The notes under the pieces: model-generated | The model's database searches: none | Told to the model about the DNA's origin: nothing | Seen by the model: the letters and a program-made list of their open reading frames with translations, nothing else | Assembly (NCBI GenBank): GCA_018332375.1 | Contig: BOPV01000001.1 | Span: 372,001 to 436,000 of the forward strand | Origin: Roseiterribacter gracilis | GTDB lineage: Bacteria; Pseudomonadota; Alphaproteobacteria; BOG-932; Roseiterribacteraceae | Reading direction: 5' to 3' | Length of the DNA: 64,000 nt | Part shown: positions 34,354 through 41,445 of the stretch, one piece after another | How positions within the stretch are numbered: position 1 is the first letter of the stretch | Layout: the number at the start of each line of letters is the position of its first letter | Made by a program: the position numbers and the translations under genes

Positions 34354-35370
34354 GTGCTGAAGGGATTGGCCTTGGCATTTGCCGGGGTGTTGTTGCTTAC
34401 CGGTTGCGCATCAAAGCCCGCAGATCCGAACTGGACAGAGTCGGCTAAAAAAGTCTTTGCGTCAGGGAATCCCGTTGCCGCGTACGACTATGCCGCAAAG
34501 GATTTGAACGGCGCGCGCCGTGCGCAGGCGATCGCATTCCTGCAAGAGAATGGAACGACCATCGGCCCGGCTATCAAAGAGGCGCTCTTCAAGCGTGCGC
34601 GTGAAGATTCACGCGGCGCTTCCGGGGTCAACGAGGATATGCGAGCTGCAACGGCTGCGGGGTTGATTTCCGATGCTGATGCAACAGACCTAATCAAAAT
34701 CGCCACGGCGGCCGATGACAAACGCCGCGCCGAGAAGGCAGTTGCGGATGCATTAAGGGCAAAGCGCCTCGCTGCACTTAAGCCGCTACGTCTGCATCTC
34801 GTGTCCGAGCCGGACAATCGGCTGATCGTAGATGACGTCAAGCGCCAACTGAGCGATCTGCAAGGCGCTGTTGTCTTTATCGACGCGCCAGAAAAGGGCG
34901 CGTTGACGGTAAAAGTGAAACAGCTCCGGTGGGCGGAGCGTCAGCAGTCAGAGCGGATGCGGACGCTAACCGTTGGATATTACGAGAGCGATCCTCTGTT
35001 TGCTGCGCTGCTACTGCCGAAAGGAGCGTCAACGATGATTGACGTGCGCGAAGGTGGCGTAGAGCTCGAGTATGCGTTTGAAGTTTCCGCGTCAGAAAAC
35101 GGGAATCAAATCGGAAGCGAACTCGTACGTGATACGCTCACGCAAAATTTCTACCAATGTTCGGGTATGCGAGTTCAGAACGTGTTCGGCGGAATATCGC
35201 CATCGAATGGCTTTCCAAACCAAGCATCGCAGTCATTTTGCTCCGGCGGATCTACGCCAACGGATCTAAAGGCACTTGGCACGCGAGCTTATGTAGCTAC
35301 GGCTATCGCGATAAAACGATTGGGACCGGTGCAGATCGCGCTGAAGCGCTATCAAGAAGCATCCGCCTGA
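34354..35370 (+). CDS. Orphan lipoprotein
   Basis: 338 residues from GTG with GGGAGGGG as ribosome site. The signal peptide is (M)LKGLALAFAGVLLLTGCASK with a lipobox (LLTGC), so lipidation at about Cys18 is expected. The mature part starts with helical, Ala/Lys-rich sequence (about 30-150). It then has a beta-rich domain with RLIVDDVKRQLSDLQG and EGGVELEYAFEVSASENGN and three Cys in the last 100 residues (YQCSG, SFCSGG). No family recognised. Followed by a small membrane protein in the same direction. Codon use is less GC-biased than in the surrounding genes. Confidence 0.75.
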   Translation: MLKGLALAFAGVLLLTGCASKPADPNWTESAKKVFASGNPVAAYDYAAKDLNGARRAQAIAFLQENGTTIGPAIKEALFKRAREDSRGASGVNEDMRAATAAGLISDADATDLIKIATAADDKRRAEKAVADALRAKRLAALKPLRLHLVSEPDNRLIVDDVKRQLSDLQGAVVFIDAPEKGALTVKVKQLRWAERQQSERMRTLTVGYYESDPLFAALLLPKGASTMIDVREGGVELEYAFEVSASENGNQIGSELVRDTLTQNFYQCSGMRVQNVFGGISPSNGFPNQASQSFCSGGSTPTDLKALGTRAYVATAIAIKRLGPVQIALKRYQEASA

Positions 35371-35414
35371 CTCTAGCGCTGACTTAAATTGAAGTGGCAG
35401 GAAGGGAGGGCCGA

Positions 35415-36035
35415 ATGTTGAAAGAGCAGCCGCACGCACCGCTATTCGCGACACTTGGGCTATTCGCTTTATATGTCATTGCCACTGCGGCGGCCGTTTG
35501 TCTCGCGTCGGAACAAAACCAGGCTCAAGTTCTGGCGCAGATGGCAGCGTCTCTTTTTGCGATTCTAAGTGTTTTTCTCGGCATCGAAGCCGCTCGTCGC
35601 GCGGGCGCAAACCAAAGCGCAAGACAGCGAGCCGGTGAGAGGAGAAAAATTGCAGCCGCACTTGCGTCAGAGGTTCGTGCAATTCAGAAAACTGTGATCG
35701 GAAAGAATACAGTTCAATCTTACCGCGACGTTGCACAGAATGTCCGCGAGGCGTGGCTTCTTTTGCCGGTGGGGCAGTACAGTGGCACGCCGGTTTTCGA
35801 CAAACTAATTGGAGATATCGGTCACTTCGAGAGTGGAACGATTGATCGTATTATCGAGATGTATCACGTGACGTTGACGTTGCGAATTCAGTTGATGATC
35901 GCCCGCCAGGCAGGAGAAGCCGGAAAATTCGATTACGCAGAACGGCTTCTGCTTTCTATGGCGAACGTTATTGAAGAGAATCTCGATAAGCTTGTTGCGC
36001 TCGGCGACGAGTTAAACGGACTAAGCGCTGCGTAG
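35415..36035 (+). CDS. Orphan two-helix membrane protein
   Basis: 206 residues with GGGAGGG before the ATG. Two transmembrane helices at the N-terminus (about 12-32 and 38-60, ATLGLFALYVIATAAAVCLA and QMAASLFAILSVFLGIEAA) are followed by a cytoplasmic helical domain of about 140 residues. The layout resembles small sensor or effector membrane proteins of unknown type. It lies 44 bp behind the lipoprotein gene on the same strand, so one transcript is plausible. No family assigned. Confidence 0.7.
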   Translation: MLKEQPHAPLFATLGLFALYVIATAAAVCLASEQNQAQVLAQMAASLFAILSVFLGIEAARRAGANQSARQRAGERRKIAAALASEVRAIQKTVIGKNTVQSYRDVAQNVREAWLLLPVGQYSGTPVFDKLIGDIGHFESGTIDRIIEMYHVTLTLRIQLMIARQAGEAGKFDYAERLLLSMANVIEENLDKLVALGDELNGLSAA

Positions 36036-36189
36036 GAGGTGTCATCTGCAGAGGCTCGTCATGTCGAGGATGGAAGTAGGCGATGGTCGAATTCTCATGG
36101 ATGCGACCGCCAATTGTTTCGTGTCTAGGTGTACGTGGCAATCAATGCGCTATGGCGCTCGCAGTCAGTCGCATCTTGGACGTTATGCT

Positions 36190-37089
36190 TTATTTCATCG
36201 GTCTGAACGGTATGGTGGAGACGTAGGGCGGGACGTCTACAAACTCGTAGCGGTTGAGCTGAAGTGACCCTGCTACTGCAGATGCTCTATTGTGTTGTCC
36301 CGGGCCCGCGTAAAAAGCAACAATCGGGAGTTTGACCTCCGGATTGGCAAACAAGATTGGCGACAAACTATCCTGCTTGCCGGCAAACTCGAGGCTCTTC
36401 AATGGTGGATTGAATGCAACCAGACGCCATTCTCGTTCTGCAGCAAACGCCTCGTGTTTTAGCCCGACAGTAAAATCTCCCAGGCACATTAAGAAGTGAT
36501 CGACTGCCAGAGCAGCGGCAGCAATGATTTCATCTTCTGTTGCTGGCGGCTTCGGGCCGTGCTCCAGAAAGATCATTATCAGCGCGCCGACCACTTCCGC
36601 TAGTAGTTCGATTTGCCGATGAGTGTTGTACTCGCAGCGGAACAATTGGGTTTTCCGTACGGCACTAGCAGCAAGCAGTGAGCCATCAAAACCGATGGCA
36701 AAACCTTGGCCTGGGCCTCCATATCCCCGCCACTGGCTTAGGTCATCTGCCACTTCGCTCAAGCAAAAAACAAAAGTCATTGGAACGAAGCTGTCGTCCG
36801 TAGAGTCGATCTTCTCGAGCAGTTTCGAGATAACGATCTGCGCCGATGTCTCCGTGTGAAGCTCGGCGTACCGCTTAGCTGCGATTTTGACCAACTCAAT
36901 TGTATGCAGAAACTCTTTGCTATCGTTGCAATATCGCACGTTGCTTAGCTTTATCGTCCCGGTGCGCACAATCGCTTCAAATCCAGCCGAAGTCGTGTAG
37001 TGCCAGAGGATTCTTGGTGGATCAGGTTGAAGAGCAATCTTCGATCGGCTCTCGGCGTACTTCACGATCTCCGAAACGAGCGCGCTCAT
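36190..37089 (-). CDS. DUF2971 domain protein
   Basis: 299 residues. The family pattern is clear: RILWHYTTSAGFEAIVRTG and SNVRYCNDSKEF in the N-terminal part, and FVFCLSEVADDLSQWRGYGG plus GFAIGFDGSLL near residues 105-140. The C-terminal part contains AEREWRLVAFNPP. Biochemical activity of DUF2971 is not established to my knowledge. Its ATG overlaps the stop of the upstream helical gene by four bases, so the two products are made together. A/T-richer than the core genes. No signal peptide or membrane segment. Confidence 0.85.
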   Translation of the reverse strand: MSALVSEIVKYAESRSKIALQPDPPRILWHYTTSAGFEAIVRTGTIKLSNVRYCNDSKEFLHTIELVKIAAKRYAELHTETSAQIVISKLLEKIDSTDDSFVPMTFVFCLSEVADDLSQWRGYGGPGQGFAIGFDGSLLAASAVRKTQLFRCEYNTHRQIELLAEVVGALIMIFLEHGPKPPATEDEIIAAAALAVDHFLMCLGDFTVGLKHEAFAAEREWRLVAFNPPLKSLEFAGKQDSLSPILFANPEVKLPIVAFYAGPGQHNRASAVAGSLQLNRYEFVDVPPYVSTIPFRPMK

Positions 37090-37760
37090 TTTGGAGTCTC
37101 CTCAGAAAGGTAACTGAGCGAGAGCTTCGTGCTTGTTGGGAGACCTTGAGCGGCTGCTTGCGCGCGCCATGCAATTTCCACGATCTCGCGTACTTTATCG
37201 ACATACGGGTTAGATTCGGGACCAAGAGAGGCTCGCACGATCCCCACATCTCCGATCAGTCCATATAGCCCACTAACATCAGTCATCTTAGGTCGAATTT
37301 GATCGCGCACTTTCGTCAATCGGGAAATCAGTCTCGTTCTGACTTTTGGATCGATTTTCGATGTCTCAAGCAGCTCGCCAAGTTCATCGAGTAGCGTTGT
37401 AAGGCGCTGGATGTCTGCTCCGGACAATCCATATGCGAAGGTTCCACCCAGAAGTGCGGTGAACCGTTCTTCATCTTCAGCGTTGCGTCGATCGGTGAGA
37501 TAATCTTGCGCGACTTTGGAGAGCTGCTTGATCAGCTCAAATTTCCTTTCTGGCGTTAGCGATGCCGCCGTCCATTCGTTCGGCAACGGAAGTGAGCGCG
37601 CTGACGCTAGGGATTTTATCAGAATGAATGTCTTTGCGATCCACTGCTCGTGAGACTCAGAGTCGTAGATCGTTTGCGCGAAATATCTTTCGCAAATCTG
37701 CCATGCTGCTTCCAGGTTGTCGTCTGAGAGCCCCATCACGAACTCATCTTCGTAGTCCAT
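37086..37760 (-). CDS. All-helical protein coupled to DUF2971 gene, unknown family
   Basis: 224 acidic, predicted all-helical residues. The start ATG has AAAGGGA six bases ahead. Notable segments: NLEAAWQICERYFAQTIYD, a central GGTFAYGLSGADIQRLTTLL, and TSKIDPKVRTRLISRLTKV. There are no catalytic motifs, signal or membrane segment. The ATGA overlap with the DUF2971 gene marks a two-gene operon; as the first gene it could be the regulator, antitoxin or sensor for the DUF2971 product. This is inference from layout only. Confidence 0.68.
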   Translation of the reverse strand: MDYEDEFVMGLSDDNLEAAWQICERYFAQTIYDSESHEQWIAKTFILIKSLASARSLPLPNEWTAASLTPERKFELIKQLSKVAQDYLTDRRNAEDEERFTALLGGTFAYGLSGADIQRLTTLLDELGELLETSKIDPKVRTRLISRLTKVRDQIRPKMTDVSGLYGLIGDVGIVRASLGPESNPYVDKVREIVEIAWRAQAAAQGLPTSTKLSLSYLSEETPK

Positions 37761-37866
37761 CGGCGTCCCTTTACCCGCGAGCTGATGCACGTCTCATATC
37801 TGGCTAGATTTCACGAAGCGCAGGTCATTGTTTGCGTCTGTTGTGGAAAAATATTTGACTGAAATC

Positions 37867-37932
37867 CCGTGATCACGGAATGTTCTCGTGACGAGAGCGG
37901 CCGAACGGGGTGCGGTAACACCCCGCCCGGCC
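37867..37932 (+). promoter_or_regulatory. Structured upstream region with palindromes before a leader ORF
   Basis: Three symmetric elements in 66 bp: CCGTGATCACGG (37867-37878, perfect palindrome), TCTCG-TGA-CGAGA (37884-37896), and a long hairpin (37899-37932) with a 5-bp outer stem GGCCG/CGGCC and a 7-bp inner stem CGGGGTG/CACCCCG around CGGTAA. The first two could be operators, the last a 5'-UTR hairpin. An A/T-rich stretch just upstream (AAAAATATTTGA) could hold the promoter. Confidence 0.5.
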
Positions 37933-37959
37933 TGGCCACAAACCAAGGGAGCTTGGATC

Positions 37960-38046
37960 ATGGTTGATTCCGAGAATACTCGAACTGCGCGCGCTTACAC
38001 CCCTTCGTTGAAACCGGCCCTCTGCCGGGTAGGAGGGGCGGGATGA
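37960..38046 (+). CDS. 28-codon leader ORF coupled to the next gene
   Basis: ATG preceded by AAGGGAGC at proper spacing; encodes 28 residues beginning MVDSENTRTARAYTPSLKPA. Its TGA overlaps the ATG of the 38043 gene (ATGA). Inside its 3' part lie a small CCGGC/GCCGG hairpin and the TAGGAGGGG ribosome site of the next gene. Translation of this ORF would open that region, so it looks like a leader peptide that controls or couples the downstream gene. Confidence 0.5.
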   Translation: MVDSENTRTARAYTPSLKPALCRVGGAG

Positions 38047-38462
38047 GCGATCTATCCACCAATCCGAAAGACCCCGCGCTTGTGATGAGCGCGCTTTGGC
38101 AGGACGACTGCGATCGTCTGGAAGAGGCGGTGCGGTTCGCTTCGCAACGCGAACTCGCGGTCATCAATGCGGCGAACGAAGACGAACGGGTCGAAGCGGA
38201 ACGCGTCTATATCGCTGCCGCGAAGGTACGCGACCGGCAGGTCGATCGACTGGACATTCTTCTCGACGCGATCTTTCAAACCAAGGCGCAGAGTTTCGAA
38301 GGCGCCGCCGCGAAACTCGCCGTCGCGATCCGCGCCGACGCAACGTCGCCAGATGACCCGGAGCGGCCATGGCCGCATCTGCGGTCGGTACACGCCGATC
38401 TCGATCGCTTGATTGCCGCGTTGAAGAACGCGGCAGCGAACGACGACACCGCCGGCGCGTAA
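38043..38462 (+). CDS. Hypothetical helical protein downstream of leader ORF
   Basis: 139 residues, mainly helical and acidic, with TAGGAGGGG ahead of the ATG. WQDDCDRLEEAVRFASQREL, ERVEAERVYIAAAKVRDRQVD and HADLDRLIAALKNAA suggest a coiled-coil bundle. No signal peptide, membrane segment or catalytic motif. GC-rich, unlike the genes on its left. Followed directly by a strong terminator hairpin, so it ends its transcript. Family unknown. Confidence 0.7.
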   Translation: MSDLSTNPKDPALVMSALWQDDCDRLEEAVRFASQRELAVINAANEDERVEAERVYIAAAKVRDRQVDRLDILLDAIFQTKAQSFEGAAAKLAVAIRADATSPDDPERPWPHLRSVHADLDRLIAALKNAAANDDTAGA

Positions 38463-38475
38463 CCTGAAAGGTGAG

Positions 38476-38504
38476 GGAGCCGGCGCGCATCGCGCGCCGG
38501 CTCC
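38476..38504 (+). terminator. Strong GC-rich hairpin terminator
   Basis: A 13-bp perfect stem (GGAGCCGGCGCGC with its complement) and an ATC loop lie 14 bp after the stop of the 38043 gene. A poly-T tail is lacking. The core GCCGGCGCGC is the same as in the hairpin at 43761. Confidence 0.7.
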
Positions 38505-38561
38505 TACTAACCGGCCATCGACGCGCGGCAGGTCATACGTCCGACTGCGAGATCGTCGCCG

Positions 38562-39257
38562 CTAGGTTTGCGGTTGATTGCGCGCCAAAAGACGCTGCCT
38601 AAACGCCTGCGCGTCCTCGTTCGACGGAAATTCTCGTATCCGGTCGAACGCTTGTCCCCGAACGTTCTCTCGCCACTCAACTTTGGAAGAGGTTGATTGG
38701 CGGCGCTGAAGGCGAAGCATGCCGCGCACCCATTCCCATCGATCCGGGAACACAAGGAGAGAATTGTCTTCGGCGCGTTGGAGCCAAAATGGTGCGAAGG
38801 AAGGCTCCAGATATCGCGGTAATTCGCTACCCCAGCCTTTTTCCTTTCGGGGTTTTCCTTGGCCCGGCGTGGACGTTTGTCCTGCCCACGACTTGTTGAG
38901 TTTTTTTGTCAGCGAGATCAGCGACGCAGATTCAGCCCACGTCAGCATTGCAATCGACGGCAAGTCCGATTGGGCGCCGAAGACGTACGCCATGAGAAGA
39001 TCGGACATTCCCTCATATTTACGATCGACTCCAAACCATTTCTTCGAACTTGATTTGAGTTGCAAGGGAGCGCCAGCGAAAGGCTGCTCTGGTTCGTCCA
39101 GATAAATAATCAGATCAATTCCTTTGTCGCGTTCGGGGCGCGCTGATTCGATTCGGTGCCGCGCAAAGGCGGCTTGGAGTGCGGCCCTGCCAGCAATCTC
39201 GACAAGCTGGTCGTCGCGAGTTTCAGAAGCGCGCGCGGGAGAGCTGCGGTCACTCAT
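38562..39257 (-). CDS. DUF4365-like protein with PD-(D/E)XK nuclease-type motif
   Basis: 231 residues. The N-terminal 110 residues fit the DUF4365/restriction-endonuclease-like fold. LVEIAGRAALQAAFARH holds the helix with Glu20, RDKGIDLIIYLD the Asp48 strand, and APLQLKSSSKKWFGVD the Gln66-x-Lys68 strand, giving a D...QxK active-site variant. The middle has SIAMLTWAES, the usual following strand. The C-terminal part with LPRYLEPSFAPFWLQ is unassigned. It stands alone at the right edge of the accessory stretch. Similar domains occur next to defence genes, but its target is unknown. A GTG two codons upstream is an alternative start. Confidence 0.75.
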   Translation of the reverse strand: MSDRSSPARASETRDDQLVEIAGRAALQAAFARHRIESARPERDKGIDLIIYLDEPEQPFAGAPLQLKSSSKKWFGVDRKYEGMSDLLMAYVFGAQSDLPSIAMLTWAESASLISLTKKLNKSWAGQTSTPGQGKPRKEKGWGSELPRYLEPSFAPFWLQRAEDNSLLVFPDRWEWVRGMLRLQRRQSTSSKVEWRENVRGQAFDRIREFPSNEDAQAFRQRLLARNQPQT

Positions 39258-39337
39258 GAGCACTGTCTTGCTGGTGATTTGTCAGGGCGCGACGGTAGAT
39301 AAACGGCGCGCCGTCCACAATGCCGGGCGAGGTTCGC

Positions 39338-40351
39338 CTACCGCACCAACTCCGCCGCCGTCATATCCGCGCGAAACCCTTTGAACTTTCCCTCGCGCAA
39401 CAGCCCCGCAACGCGCCGCACGAACGACGCTTCGACGACCAGCTCGGGCACGCCCCAAACGCCGCCCGCGTATTTCTTGGGAGCGACTTTGCGGCCGGTA
39501 GCCAGGAACAGCTCGGGCGTGGGCGCTGTATGCTTGGCGACATGTGCTTCGATGCGCCGGATCGCTTCGTCGCTGAACCCGTCGCTCACCAACCCGTCAT
39601 AGATGATCAGCCCGCCGATCGAACGGTGGCCGACATGAATCGCGAAGCCTTTCGCTGTGCCCTGGTTGGGCGCGATGCCGAGCACCAGAAACGACTCCTG
39701 CTGGATGCACGAGCGTTTGACCCAGGTGCCGGACCGCATGCCGAAATAGGCACTGTCGCGATCCTTCGACACGATACCCTCCAGACCACGCGCGCATGCG
39801 TGCGCCAGCATCGCTTTGTCGTCGTCGTTGGCGGTGCCGACCGGTTCGACCAAGCGCACGCGCGGTGCGTGCAGCTTGGCCACCGCGTCGCGCAGCTTTT
39901 CCTTGCGAGCATCGAGCGAGGTCAGGCGCAGATCTTCGTCGGCGAGATAGGGCGCGTCGAACACATGATAGACCGCGTCGTCACCTGCATCGGACAGGCC
40001 TGCATAGTCGGCGGTGCGTGTATTGGTATCGTCGCCGGTGACGACACCGTCGAGCCACGTGCCGCGCGGCAGTTTCTTGAGCGCGGTCGCCAGCGCGGGC
40101 AGGCGCGACGTCCAGTCGGCCTGGTTGCGCGCGAACAAACGCACGCCATTTGCATCGATCCGCGCCAGCACGCGATAGCCATCGAGCTTGCACTCGTGCA
40201 GCCACCGTCCGGGCGGCAAGGTCTTCACCGGCACGACGACGACGGGATCGAGCCGGTCGGGCAGGGGCGCGCGCGGAGCGTCCGCTGCCGGCGGCTTGGC
40301 CGCCGCTTTCCCGGTCTTGGCCGGGGCGGTTTTGCGTGGACGGGGCGCCAT
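39338..40351 (-). CDS. LigD-type ATP-dependent DNA ligase domain protein
   Basis: 337 residues: a basic tail (1-25), adenylation domain and OB-fold. The nucleotidyl Lys55 is in HECKLDGYR. HVFDAPYLADEDLRLTSL is the LigD-like motif IIIa region, LEGIVSKDRDSAYF motif IV and SGTWVKRSC motif V. One invariant position is altered: the usual L-D-G-E strand reads TWLDGVV, with Val103 in place of Glu. No polymerase or phosphoesterase domain is fused. Divergent from ku with 149 bp between, so it is the NHEJ partner by context, though catalysis may be weak or changed. Confidence 0.88.
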   Translation of the reverse strand: MAPRPRKTAPAKTGKAAAKPPAADAPRAPLPDRLDPVVVVPVKTLPPGRWLHECKLDGYRVLARIDANGVRLFARNQADWTSRLPALATALKKLPRGTWLDGVVTGDDTNTRTADYAGLSDAGDDAVYHVFDAPYLADEDLRLTSLDARKEKLRDAVAKLHAPRVRLVEPVGTANDDDKAMLAHACARGLEGIVSKDRDSAYFGMRSGTWVKRSCIQQESFLVLGIAPNQGTAKGFAIHVGHRSIGGLIIYDGLVSDGFSDEAIRRIEAHVAKHTAPTPELFLATGRKVAPKKYAGGVWGVPELVVEASFVRRVAGLLREGKFKGFRADMTAAELVR

Positions 40352-40500
40352 GCTGCATCAATCCCGCGCGGTGCGGTTTGGTGCCGTTTTTACGGAAAAA
40401 CCGCCGGAGGCTGTGGAATTTGCGCGGTGGCGCCGTCGGTGGCGCGATTGCGGCGGAGCAATCGGCGGCGCTGCGGCGTTCCCGGTGCCTGGAGGATCCC

Positions 40501-41418
40501 ATGGCCGCACCGTCATCGACCCGCTCGTCCTGGAAAGGGCACCTGAAATTGTCGCTCGTCACGGCTGCGGTGCGCCTGTCGCCCGCGACGACGGGCGGCG
40601 AACGGATCAGCTTCAACATGCTGAACAAAGACACCGGCAACCGGGTCAAGCAGCAGCTGATCGACAGCGAAACCGGCGACGTCGTCGAACGCAGCGACAC
40701 GATCAAAGGCTATGAGATCCGCAAAGGCGAATATGTCGAGATCACGCAAGAGGATCTCGACAAGGTGCAAGTGCCGACCTCGCACATGATCGAGATCGAA
40801 CGCTTCGTCGACGCTGCCGACGTCAACGAGATCTATCTCGAGTCTCCATACTACGTCGTGCCCGACGGCGCCGTCGCCGACGAAGCCTATGTCGTGATCC
40901 GCGAAGCGATGCATCGCAGCGGCAAGGCCGCGGTGGCGCGTGTGACCTTGTCGAGCCGCGAACATCCGGTGCTGATCAAGCCGTGCGAAAACGGATTGAT
41001 CCTGACGACCCTGCGCGACGAGCGCGAAGTGCGGCAGGCCAAGGACTACTTCGCCGACGTGCGCGATCTCGACGTGTCGGAAGAGCTGGTCGACGTGGCG
41101 CAGGCGCTGATCAAGCGGCTGGAAGGCCCGTTCGATCCTGCCATGTTCGAAGACCGCTATCAAACCGCGCTGCGCGAACTGGTCGATGCCAAGGCGGCCG
41201 GACGCAAACTGCCCGAACACGCAGCCGCAACCGAGACCGGCAAAGTGATCAACCTGATGGATGCGCTGAAACGCAGCCTGGGCCAAAGCGGCGGCAGTGC
41301 GCCCGCCGCTGCCAAGCCGGCGCGTGCCGCTGCGAAAAGTGCGGGCAAAGCTGCAACCAAAACGCCGGCCAAGAGCGCGGCCAAGAAAACCGCGTCGGGC
41401 GGCAAGGGCCGGCGCTGA
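40501..41418 (+). CDS. ku: Ku protein (non-homologous end joining)
   Basis: 305 residues, normal length for bacterial Ku. The start has GGAGGATCCC ahead. WKGHLKLSLVTAAVRLSPAT is the Ku start, RISFNMLNKDTGNRVKQQLID the beta-barrel core, and KGYEIRKGEYVEITQEDL the conserved loop. The C-terminal tail (about 265-305) is Ala/Lys-rich with repeated AKS/AKK units, typical of extended DNA-binding tails. Binds DNA ends as a homodimer and recruits the ligase. Divergent from the LigD-type gene; a BRCT/MerR/TPR-like gene follows 27 bp downstream. Confidence 0.96.
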   Translation: MAAPSSTRSSWKGHLKLSLVTAAVRLSPATTGGERISFNMLNKDTGNRVKQQLIDSETGDVVERSDTIKGYEIRKGEYVEITQEDLDKVQVPTSHMIEIERFVDAADVNEIYLESPYYVVPDGAVADEAYVVIREAMHRSGKAAVARVTLSSREHPVLIKPCENGLILTTLRDEREVRQAKDYFADVRDLDVSEELVDVAQALIKRLEGPFDPAMFEDRYQTALRELVDAKAAGRKLPEHAAATETGKVINLMDALKRSLGQSGGSAPAAAKPARAAAKSAGKAATKTPAKSAAKKTASGGKGRR

Positions 41419-41445
41419 TCGCGGCGCGACGCGGCGCGGTTCACA

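Noticed and set aside
36061..36267. 68-codon plus-strand frame overlapping the end of the DUF2971 gene
   Set aside because: No convincing ribosome site, composition without pattern, and it overlaps a supported gene by about 80 bp. The 154-bp gap holds nothing else I can identify.
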